The translations under genes were made by a program, and so were the position numbers. From contig NZ_JAUCEU010000007.1 in assembly GCF_030348765.1 (NCBI RefSeq), forward strand, positions 1,916,501 through 1,980,500: a stretch of 64,000 nucleotides of DNA, given 5' to 3'. Positions 39,201 to 47,500 of this stretch are shown one piece after another (within the stretch, counting starts at the first letter, position 1; every line of letters begins with the position of its first letter). The stretch comes from Neobacillus sp. CF12 (GTDB lineage Bacteria > Bacillota > Bacilli > Bacillales > Cytobacillaceae). The notes beneath the pieces were generated by a model. That model made no database searches. It was not told where the DNA came from and worked only from the letters and a program-made list of their open reading frames with translations.

Positions 39201-39559
39201 TCTATTCCCCCCGAGATCCACGGTCCAGCCAATCCAACAAGCGCAGGCTTGATAACACGATTATAGTAGACAAAGTCATAGTTATTTGTTTTATCTAGGG
39301 CTCGATAAATTCTCCCACCGATTTCTGGCATGACTTCGATGCGAATATATTCATTTTCCAAAATGACTAATTGATAGGTTTTTAGTTTCTTAGCATCATA
39401 AATTTTATCAATAACAGGGTGTGGATAAACCTTCCCTGAACTCCCTTGATAAACCCTCTTTTCAAGGAACATAGGATTCTTATTCGGCTCTCCCACACCA
39501 TAGGTTGGGATTTCCTGCTTTTCTTCCCATATACGAACAGAACGCTCTTTTTTCCCCAT
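36203..39559 (-). CDS. DUF5107 domain protein with long TPR array
   Basis: A 1118-residue cytosolic protein. The first about 400 residues form a DUF5107-type beta-rich domain like aldose-epimerase folds (VILENEYIRIEVMPEIGGRI, GGIEFNWPQHHRPNTFG). From about 480 to the end runs an array of tetratricopeptide repeats (AYYQLGLALKLQGKLKESYA, AHYYLGNLLYDKKRPLDAIK, NQFNLALEQFIQALQLDPNH). It is first in the operon with GH35 and GH2. The epimerase-like domain may bind or act on galactosides; the TPRs may hold the partner enzymes together. No enzymatic function is established from sequence. Confidence 0.88.
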   Translation of the reverse strand: MGKKERSVRIWEEKQEIPTYGVGEPNKNPMFLEKRVYQGSSGKVYPHPVIDKIYDAKKLKTYQLVILENEYIRIEVMPEIGGRIYRALDKTNNYDFVYYNRVIKPALVGLAGPWISGGIEFNWPQHHRPNTFGPVEYRTCENEDGSATVWVSEIDRMYGTKVTAGFTLHPGKAYLEISAQLYNRTSEPQTFLWWANPAVAVNEHTQSIFPPDIHAVFDHGKRDVSKFPIATGTYYKMDYSEGVDISRYKNIPVPTSYMAYKSNYNFVGGYDHGVKAGLLHVANHHISPGKKQWTWGNGEFGQAWDRNLTDEDGPYIELMTGVYTDNQPDFSWLQPYEEKTFKQYFMPYKDIGVVKNASIDAAVNLEVNETLKSAKILVYATSLFEEATIELKGKRKVYIFETTMISPTCTFQSEVQLEPEEQSQDLLISVKDNKGRLLVSFQPEEIKVEEIPDPAKPLPIPEELKTTEELFLAGLHLEQYRHATFAPDDYYLEGLKRDQKDIRINVAYGTLLLRRGLLKESEGYFRRAIESLTWRNPNPYDSEAYYQLGLALKLQGKLKESYASFYKSVWSAAWQDSGYFSLSQIACENGAYGEALELIEKSLSRNTRNDKARHLKTALLRKSRRFHEAIAFAKETILIDIADFGSYNEIYLVLKEQGETVKAAKVLDELQKLMRGDVHNHLHLAADYIESGLYQEAIEILHRVTEGNRSYPIVHYTLAYLYEKLNLVDKAEFHRNNGNASSPDYCFPNTLLEMIVLEHVITMNPEDDKAHYYLGNLLYDKKRPLDAIKHWEAARSVNANFATVHRNLGLAYFNVLGDAEKSLASLENAFTCNQFDSRVLFELDQLYKKLGYTPEKRLKNLQSYLELVDQRDDLFIEYITLLNIVGHYDISIDLLSNRIFHPWEGGEGKVTGQYVLAHVELGKRYLVKEDYQQAIQLFEKALTYPHNLGEGKLAGAQENNIYYYLGIAYEGLNQIHQAMECFTIASKGLEEPTSAMYYNDQPPEMIYYQGLAWLKLKNEKEAKRRFNKLVDYAEKHIFDDVIIDYFAVSLPDFLVFEDNLNKRNQIHCHFMRALGLMGLNQFNLALEQFIQALQLDPNHQGSIIHKSPMKEEIPHESI

Positions 39560-39789
39560 ATTTTATTCCTCACTTCTTCGCTATTTATACTTTATACTTT
39601 AACGTTATCAATGCAACCAAACAATAAATGAAATTCTGTTTTTAATGGACTATATTCTGATTCTTTAATAGAATAATCATTATAACTACTACTATACTAA
39701 GTATTTTCATACATCATTTTCTTATAAACTGCTTTTAATTAGGCATGGAGATCTTGGGTTTATTAAACTACTAAAGGGAGGGGAAAAAG

Positions 39790-40674
39790 GTGATTCAAAA
39801 ACAGGATGGATTTGAGTCAGAAAAGCTGTTTGTGCTTCCGGAGTATGTATTGAGAGAGATCAGTAATCATCCGCTAATCAGTCCCTTTTTTGTCACAGAT
39901 ATCGGCTATTTTCCGCGTGCAAAATATCATTATCGTGAACGAATAGATGCTTGTGATACTCATATCCTTATTTATTGTGCAGATGGTGAAGGCTGGGTGG
40001 AATTAAATCATGATAAGAACTTTTTACTAAAAAGTCATATGTTCATTGTGATACCTGCTGGTACTCCCCACCGGTATGGTGCTGACGAACAAAATCCATG
40101 GAGCATTTATTGGTTTCATCTAAAAGGTGCAGAGGTACTAACTTTTATCAATAGCTTTGGGTTAAGTGAAGGTCCTTTACAAATACCATTAAGCAGCTTT
40201 GTAAAATTTATCGAGTTATTTGATCAATGTTTTGTTTCACTTTCTGACAAGTCCTATTCACAGCTTCATCATATTAGCACATCGCAAATAATGAGATATC
40301 TACTTAGTTCACTAGGTTTGGCAAGTGTACGTACTGGACAAGAGGAAAGGAAAGAATTTTATTTAGAAAAAGCGATACATTTTATGAACGATAAGATAGC
40401 TTCTTCCATCAAACTGGCGGAACTTGCAAAGGTTGCTGGATTATCCACCCAACATTTGACCTACCTATTTAAACAGGAAACAGGCTTTCCACCGATTGAT
40501 TATTTTCTAAGGATGAAAATCCAACGTGCAGGACAACTACTCGATCTAACCGAAAATTCAGTAAAGGAAATATCAAGTTCACTGGGTATAGATGATCCAT
40601 ATTATTTTTCACGACTATTTAAAAAAATTAACAATTGTTCTCCTACAGAATATCGGAAAAGAAAAAAAGGATGA
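39790..40674 (+). CDS. AraC-family transcriptional regulator
   Basis: A 294-residue regulator with an N-terminal cupin domain (LIYCADGEGWVELNHDK, IPAGTPHRYGADEQNPWSIY) and C-terminal double HTH (IKLAELAKVAGLSTQHLTYL and VKEISSSLGIDDPYYFSRLF). It starts at GTG 39790, preceded by AAGGGAGGGG. It is divergent from the DUF5107-GH35-GH2 operon across a 230-nt gap, so that operon is its likely target. The cupin part resembles RhaS/MsmR-type sugar sensors. Confidence 0.9.
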   Translation: MIQKQDGFESEKLFVLPEYVLREISNHPLISPFFVTDIGYFPRAKYHYRERIDACDTHILIYCADGEGWVELNHDKNFLLKSHMFIVIPAGTPHRYGADEQNPWSIYWFHLKGAEVLTFINSFGLSEGPLQIPLSSFVKFIELFDQCFVSLSDKSYSQLHHISTSQIMRYLLSSLGLASVRTGQEERKEFYLEKAIHFMNDKIASSIKLAELAKVAGLSTQHLTYLFKQETGFPPIDYFLRMKIQRAGQLLDLTENSVKEISSSLGIDDPYYFSRLFKKINNCSPTEYRKRKKG

Positions 40675-41047
40675 TACTTTATGCTGAAAAAATTGGGTAC
40701 TGAAATCAACGAATTGGAGATTCTTATAACTAATAGACATATAAGACTTTGGTAAGATTAATAAGTTTTAATCAGGTATATTTTCCTGGTAAACGATCCC
40801 TATTCCTCTTTAATATCCTATTAAATCAAGGAAAATTGAAATTCTTTTTAAAATTTCAGAATTGACTGTCAAGTTTCTTTGTGATATCATTTGGTTAAAC
40901 GATTAATCTTACACCAATGCTCCTCCTTCTCAGAAAGTTTTCTTCGTTTCTCTACTATAATTAATAGTTGCATTTCCCTTATTTTCACTCGAAAAAATCT
41001 AGAAATCTATTTGTTTTTACCCATTCCAAAAATAGGAGATGAAAAGG
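40675..41047 (+). promoter_or_regulatory. promoter and LacI-type operator of the GH127 gene
   Basis: TTGACT (40862-40867), 17 nt, then TATCAT (40885-40890) form a good sigma-A promoter. Immediately downstream, TTAAACGATTAATCTTA (40895-40911) overlaps the expected transcription start. Nearly the same sequence occurs twice upstream of the lacI gene (52328-52344, 52531-52547). The remaining 5' part of this gap shows no gene. Confidence 0.75.
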
Positions 41048-42943
41048 ATGCACGTAAAAGGAAAAAATGAGAATAGACCCTTGCCACTTCAGAAGGTTGA
41101 AATTCGTGATCAATTTTGGAAACCTAAAATTAACATCAATCGCGAACATACTATTCCCTTTCAGTATAAACAGTGTCTAGAAACAGGAAGAGTAGATGCC
41201 TTGAAATTAAAAGAAGATGGACCTGTTCCACATCCATTTTGGGATTCGGATATTGCGAAATGGATTGAAGCTGGAAGTTATAGTCTTGCTAAACACTATG
41301 ATTCCAAACTTGACCAATTAATTGATGATGTTATAGATTTACTTGGTTCTGCCCAGCAGCCAGATGGATACTTAAACTCTTACATTACACTTGTATGTCC
41401 CCAAAGACGGTGGAAAGATCTTCGCGATTCCCATGAATTATACTGTGCAGGTCATTTAATTGAAGCAGGCGTCGCCCACTTCAATGCAACTAAGAAAAGA
41501 TCTCTTCTTGATATCGTTTGTAAATACGCGGATTACATCGATACGGTTTTTGGTCCGGAACCTGGTAAATTAAAGGGATATTGTGGACATGAGGAAATTG
41601 AATTAGCTCTCATAAAACTTTACCGTGTCAATGAAAATGAAAAATATTTAAAACTTAGTCAATACTTTATCGATGAAAGAGGAAAAGAACCACATTACTT
41701 TGACGAGGAACAGAAGCATATTAAAGGTTATTTCGATGACCTTTTTAGAACATTTTCTAATTTGAAAGAATATAACCAATCACATAAACCTGTTAGAGAA
41801 CAAGATAAAGTAGTTGGACATTCTGTAAGGGCAATGTACTTATATAGCGCGATGGCAGATCTAGCCTTGGAATTAGATGATCATCAATTAAAAACTGCCT
41901 GTGAAAAGTTATGGCAGAACTTAAATGGTAGAAACATGTATATAACGGGCGGAATTGGCTCAGAAGAAAAACATGAAGGATTTACATTTGATTATGACCT
42001 ACCGAACGAAACCTCTTATGCTGAAACGTGTGCAGCAATCGGATTAGTATTTTGGAATCATCGAATGCTGCAATTAGATTGTAATGGCAGATATGCAGAT
42101 TTAATGGAACGCGCCCTCTATAATGGTGTACTAAGCGGAATATCCTTAGATGGTAGAAAGTATTTCTATCATAATCCCTTAGCTAGTTTAGGGGATGTAC
42201 ATCGAAAAGAGTGGTTTGGTGTGTCATGCTGCCCGCCAAATATTTCAAGATTACTCTCCTCCCTTGGCGAATACATCTACTCACATGACTCAAATACCAT
42301 TAATGTTCACCTTTATATTGAAGGCAGCGGCACTTTCAATCTTCATAACAATCAAAAGCTTATTTTACATCAAAAATCAAACTATCCTTGGGAAGAAAAC
42401 ATTGATCTAACAGTGGAACTGGATCAGCAAACGGAGTTCAAGTTAAAACTTCGTGTTCCTGGTTGGTGTAGAGATGCAAAATTATCAATTAATGGTGAAC
42501 CCTTTAATATCCAAACTCAACTCGAAAAAGGCTATGTTGTGATTGACCGTAAATGGAGCGATCATGATAAGATATCACTAAACTTACCGATGCCTGTTGA
42601 AAGAATGTATTCCCACCCAGCTGTAAGACAGAATGTCAACCACGTTTCTATTCAACGCGGGCCAATTGTTTATTGTATTGAAGGTACTGATAATGTAAAT
42701 AATCTCCATGATATCATCCTCCCATCAAACACTGTGCTTCATGCTCAGTATGATGAACAGTTATTAGGGGGGATTGTTAAAATCACTGGTAAAGCAGTTC
42801 TTTTAGAGAGTGAATCCTGGGGAGATACCTTATATCAATCGTCTGCACCAGAAGAAAAGATGATAGAGTTAGTTGCTGTTCCTTATTATGCTTGGGATAA
42901 CCGTGAACCTGGTCCAATGAGAGTCTGGATTCCTGAAAAATAA
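41048..42943 (+). CDS. GH127 beta-L-arabinofuranosidase (HypBA1-like)
   Basis: A 631-residue DUF1680 enzyme predicted to release L-arabinose from beta-1,2-linked arabino-oligosaccharides such as those on hydroxyproline of extensin. The active site is visible: Glu and Cys in SYAETCAAIGLVFWN and the Cys pair in FGVSCCPPNISR, as in Bifidobacterium HypBA1. Further motifs are SAQQPDGYLNSYI and ITGGIGSEEKHEGF. There is no signal peptide. I prefer ATG 41048 (AGGAG nine nt before) over ATG 41039, which directly abuts it. It is a single-gene unit with its own LacI-type operator and a strong terminator. Confidence 0.93.
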   Translation: MHVKGKNENRPLPLQKVEIRDQFWKPKININREHTIPFQYKQCLETGRVDALKLKEDGPVPHPFWDSDIAKWIEAGSYSLAKHYDSKLDQLIDDVIDLLGSAQQPDGYLNSYITLVCPQRRWKDLRDSHELYCAGHLIEAGVAHFNATKKRSLLDIVCKYADYIDTVFGPEPGKLKGYCGHEEIELALIKLYRVNENEKYLKLSQYFIDERGKEPHYFDEEQKHIKGYFDDLFRTFSNLKEYNQSHKPVREQDKVVGHSVRAMYLYSAMADLALELDDHQLKTACEKLWQNLNGRNMYITGGIGSEEKHEGFTFDYDLPNETSYAETCAAIGLVFWNHRMLQLDCNGRYADLMERALYNGVLSGISLDGRKYFYHNPLASLGDVHRKEWFGVSCCPPNISRLLSSLGEYIYSHDSNTINVHLYIEGSGTFNLHNNQKLILHQKSNYPWEENIDLTVELDQQTEFKLKLRVPGWCRDAKLSINGEPFNIQTQLEKGYVVIDRKWSDHDKISLNLPMPVERMYSHPAVRQNVNHVSIQRGPIVYCIEGTDNVNNLHDIILPSNTVLHAQYDEQLLGGIVKITGKAVLLESESWGDTLYQSSAPEEKMIELVAVPYYAWDNREPGPMRVWIPEK

Positions 42944-42991
42944 GCAGATGGGTTATGGCTAACTAAAGCCATTCTTAAAGAACGACAGCTA

Positions 42992-43032
42992 ACATCAAGG
43001 CGTGAATTCACATTGGAATTCACGCCTTGATG
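42992..43032 (+). terminator. terminator of the GH127 gene
   Basis: A long perfect stem, CATCAAGGCGTGAATTC with its inverse, separated by a six-base loop, followed by TTTGTCC. Confidence 0.8.
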
Positions 43033-43080
43033 TTTGTCCTCATTTTCTACTATACAATAAAAATGTTAATAAAGTGGAAA

Positions 43081-43112
43081 CGGTTGGGACTCGGGTTCCC
43101 AACCGTCTTTTT
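43081..43112. terminator. bidirectional terminator for the LacI-operon binding-protein gene
   Basis: CGGTTGGGA/TCCCAACCG stem with a T-run on the plus side. It is the only strong hairpin right after the stop of the binding-protein gene at 43117 on the minus strand. Confidence 0.7.
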
Positions 43113-43116
43113 TAAG

Positions 43117-44415
43117 CTATTCGATATCCTCAAGTTCTTTCGCTAATTGATCCAAAGCTTCTTTCGGACTTAAATCTCCAGATAAAGCTTGGTGAATGTA
43201 GGATTGAGCAATATCAGACATTTTTGAGTATTGTGGATGACTTGGTCGAACAGATGCATCTTCAAATGCTTTTGTGTATTCTTCTAAATACGGATTTGCT
43301 TTAATAACCTCTGCATCCTCATATAGCGATAACTGAGTTCCAGCATATCCTCCACCAACTAGCATTTCCTTTTGATTTTCAGCTGAAGTAAACCATTTTA
43401 TTACTTCCCATGCTTCGTCCGGATGCTTGGAGCTGCTTGAAATCGCAAAGTTCCAACCGCCAACTGAGTTTGCTTTTTTCCCGCCTTCAAACTTGAAGTT
43501 ACTTGCAACCCATGTCTTATCTTTAACCGCTGAGTCATCTGCTTGGTTAATTGAATATACATAGCCCCAGTTAGGGTTAAACAATGACTGCCCTTGGGTA
43601 AATGGAATTCTTGAATCTTCCGGAGTTGAATGTCCAATAGCAGATGTTGAAACCACTTCATACTTCTCAATCATGTCAACCATAAATTGAAGTGCTTCAA
43701 CTGCCTCTGGACTATTTATAATTACCTTGCCATTTTCATCGAAGAAGTCTCCGCCATTAGCATGAAGGAACTCTGTAAAACTTACAATTAATTGCTCTGA
43801 ACGTCCCCAGTGCATCGTGAATCCTTGGATTCCTTCTTCTTTTGAAATTTTTTGAGCCACTTTTACTGCATCTTCATATGTTTCAGGCACTTCTAGATTA
43901 TATTTTTCTAATAAGTCAGTACGATACCATAATGGGTGTAAATCATTGAACCAAGGTACTGCCCAAGTTTTATCATCGTATTTTACTGAGTCAACCTGCC
44001 GGCCGATATAATTAGCTTGAAGTTCTTCAGTAAAACGATCATCAAGAGGGAGTAACCAGCCTGATTCTGCAAATTCTGCTGTCCATACTACGTCCATATT
44101 TACAATATCTAAATTTTCTGATCCTGCAGATAACTGTGTTACTGTTTGGTCATGCATTTGCGAGGCATCATTGGACATTTGAGTAAATTCAATTTTAATG
44201 TTGTCATGTTCCTTATTAAACTTTTGTCTTGCTTTTTCCATCATCCCATTCGGATCATTTTCAAATACAGCCATGCGAATGGTCACTGCATCTGAGTTTC
44301 CAGCATCCCCTTTGTTGTTGTCACTGTTGGTTTTTTCTCCACTACTACATGCAGTTACAAATAACACACCTATAATTAAAATAAATACCAAAAGTTTTCT
44401 TAATGTTTTTTTCAA
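43117..44415 (-). CDS. sugar ABC transporter substrate-binding lipoprotein
   Basis: A 432-residue extracellular receptor for a CUT1-type importer. The signal peptide ends in the lipobox FVTACSSGEK, and the mature domain shows the SBP_bac_1 pattern (TIRMAVFENDPNGMMEKARQ, NMDVVWTAEFAESGWLLPLD, GGWNFAISSSSKHPDEAWEV). TTG 44415 has GGAGG upstream. It is last in the operon lacI-permease-permease-glycosidase, 98 nt after the glycosidase. The ligand is probably the arabino- or galacto-oligosaccharide released by that glycosidase. Confidence 0.9.
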   Translation of the reverse strand: MKKTLRKLLVFILIIGVLFVTACSSGEKTNSDNNKGDAGNSDAVTIRMAVFENDPNGMMEKARQKFNKEHDNIKIEFTQMSNDASQMHDQTVTQLSAGSENLDIVNMDVVWTAEFAESGWLLPLDDRFTEELQANYIGRQVDSVKYDDKTWAVPWFNDLHPLWYRTDLLEKYNLEVPETYEDAVKVAQKISKEEGIQGFTMHWGRSEQLIVSFTEFLHANGGDFFDENGKVIINSPEAVEALQFMVDMIEKYEVVSTSAIGHSTPEDSRIPFTQGQSLFNPNWGYVYSINQADDSAVKDKTWVASNFKFEGGKKANSVGGWNFAISSSSKHPDEAWEVIKWFTSAENQKEMLVGGGYAGTQLSLYEDAEVIKANPYLEEYTKAFEDASVRPSHPQYSKMSDIAQSYIHQALSGDLSPKEALDQLAKELEDIE

Positions 44416-44513
44416 TTAAACTAGCCTCCTTTTAATTTTTTTACTAGTGTTCCATTTTTTAAAAAGGACCTTCCGAGCAGAATTTCTTCTGCTCAGAAGT
44501 AGGAATTCATTTC

Positions 44514-47500
44514 TTATTCAGCAAGCAATTTTTTTGCCCACCAAATCAAAACTTCCGCATGTCCTAGGGTTACTTTATTACCACTATGAGAAGATACTTC
44601 ATCGATATAGGACTCTATCAATTCTTTTGCCTCCTCATGATCGCCTCGTTCACTTGCTTTCTTACTATTCTCTAGCTTTTTCGCTAAAGAAGTGATAATA
44701 CCATCTGCTCCCGGTGCCCCATATTCTGATATAAATTCTTTCGTTAATGCTGCTAGATTTGTGTGGGTGATTGGGATACTGACTAAGCCATCAACTGCTG
44801 ATTGTAGTACTTCAACAGCCGTTTTTAGTTTCGCTTCCGTATCGATGGTACCAAGATCTTCTACTGCTTTTAGTGCATCTTGTAAAGCTTGGTAGGATAC
44901 ATCGGTATAAATACGGTTCTCATTTGAAATAGCACTTGCTCTTTCTTTTAAACTAGTAAGATATTCAATTGTTGGTTCAACCGTAACAATAGCTGATGCT
45001 TTTTTATCTGTTCCTTCAACTGTACCAAAAACGGTAAATTCTCCTGCCTTTGAATACTGCTTGGCGTCTATTGTCTCCCAGGTTACCCCAACAGTCATAT
45101 TATCCCATGACCCATCATTGTACTGGACTTCAACAACAGAAGGTAGTACTGGCGCTTTTCCTATCTCCGTTGTTATGTTTTCCTCGGTAATGGTATTAAT
45201 CATTACATTTTCTTCACTTCTCACATACACAGTTGCCGGAATCATGTGATAGGAAGAATCAAGTGCTCCCCAGACAGTAATGGCTGTATCGCCTTGTTGT
45301 AATTGTTCATCGGTAATGGAATCCCATGTAACATTTACATCTTGGGTATAACCATCAAATACTTTTTGAACGGTTGCTGGTAACTCAGGACTTTCACCGG
45401 TTAGGACACGAACTTTCACATCGTCAGGGTTAATTTCTAGAACTGGCGGCTCAATGACTTTCCATTCTAAGATACCCGTCCATTGCGTCCCTCTAGTAAT
45501 TGTCATCCGTAACGCAGTCGTTTCAATTGGTTTAAATGTAGTAGTGTTATACTTATCTGGCTCTACTACTAGACCCGAAATCTTCTCTACATCTTTCCAA
45601 GTTGTACCATCAGCGTCTAGATACTGTAGCGTATAGGCTTCAGGCATACGAATACCACCATTATCCGTCCACCAATAAACATCTGACTGATTGATGACTA
45701 CAGGATCTTCCCATGTGTACTGAACCCATTGAGTTTTAGAAGGGCTATTCCAGTTTCCATATGCCCCACCTGTTTTATCTCGTGAATTTCTAGGGTCAAT
45801 ACCATTTTTTATGGCACTAAGATCCTCCCATGAAGATACATAAGATGTAGAAGGCGTTGCACTTAATGCTAAGTTTACATCCTGTTTCTCAACGTTAATT
45901 TCAATGTCAGCAGATGTAGAAAGTTCACCATCATTAGCTGTTAATGTTAATACATATTTCCCTTCTTCTGTAAAACTAGCAACTGTGCTAACAGACTCTG
46001 GTTCTGAGAAAACAACTACTCCAGGACCTGATTTTTTACTCCAAGTTATTTCAGGAAAATCAAGCGGTTGACTATCGTCTGATACTGATGCTACCAATTG
46101 TTCCTTCATTGGCTTGTTGAAAGTTTCATCTAAAAGAATCTCTACTTTTGGTGCCTTATTAGGTTCTGTTGGAACCTCAATTCCTGTTTCAAATACTTGG
46201 ACTTCCTTAAGACCCATATCAAATCCAGGATAAGGTGTCATCAGTATTCTCATCTTTTGTGCAGTAATGGTGTTAAACTTCACTTCATTAAAGTTTGCTT
46301 GAATTGGGCTCTTCTTCTGAAGAGGTACACTCTTCCATTCTGAACCATCTAGATACTGGATGGTATAATGAAGCGGTTCTCTGTAATTATTTCTAGATTT
46401 ATCGCTGTAGAAGTATAACTTTACATTATCAAAGACTGTTGGTTTACCAAAATCGACCTCAAACCAATCTTGCTTATTCGGAGAGTCTTTTGTACCCCAA
46501 ATTGGATTAGGTGCTGCGTAATGATTTCCTCGAGTTGTCGGAAGTCCACTTACAGTAAATCCATCAACTGCATTTTCCACCTTGGTAAGTTCCTCAGGCC
46601 TAGAACCAACAGAAGTATAAGAAGCAGAAGCCGACTTACCCTTTGCAAGATTCACTGCTGCACCCGTTTCAACCGTAAGGTCAACACCGGCTTTTTGGAA
46701 CATATCTACCGCTCTAGCATTATCTGATAGAGTGACTTCGGTAGCTTTCTTCATCCCCTTTGCCTGATTAAACGTTACATCTGCATCACTATTTTCGTCT
46801 TCGATTGTTACTGTTCCAGATTTAGAGTCATAGGTTAAATGTACGAGGTCATCTACCGTAAGAACTCTTTGCCCGTCCATGTACACGGAATAACCTTCTG
46901 GTGTTTCCCCATAGTGCTTTGTTCCATCCGGCTTATCCCAAACAATCGTTAAATCGCTGTCATGGTACCTTAAGTTATTAACCGTAAAGTACTCATATCC
47001 CATATCAATCGGCCACAATTCCAATGTTTCATCTGCACGTGGCTGCATTCCTGCGATATCTTCAATTAGTGAGAAATTATACGCGCCAAGAATGTTATGA
47101 TGAATCCATGATCTGTATTCAAGCTCTTTTGTTTCTTCATTATAGCTATTCCAGAATTCATTGTTATCTGGGAATCTATTGTCACCACCGACATACTGAG
47201 TCCAAGTTAGCCATTCTATTAGCTTTTTATACATTTCTGGCGTAATATACTCCGATGGATATTTCCTAATAGCTGTTGCATATAGTCTTGCTTGAAGTGT
47301 CGAGTTTATATTAGAAAAGTTATTACTCCCGCCTTGTCCAGCTTCCTCCGCTAAATTCTTATCAAACTGGTTAGCTGTAAAGAACGGCATGATTGGAAAC
47401 TGTCCCTTATCCGCATAAAATCGTAACGCTTGTTTATAGTCATCAGTGTTAGGTACAACTTCATGGGTGAATGGCGAGAAGTTTTGCTGATCCTTCCAAG

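Noticed and set aside
44692..47245. Several plus-strand frames opposite the large glycosidase
   Set aside because: They are antisense shadows of a continuous, clearly structured coding sequence on the minus strand.
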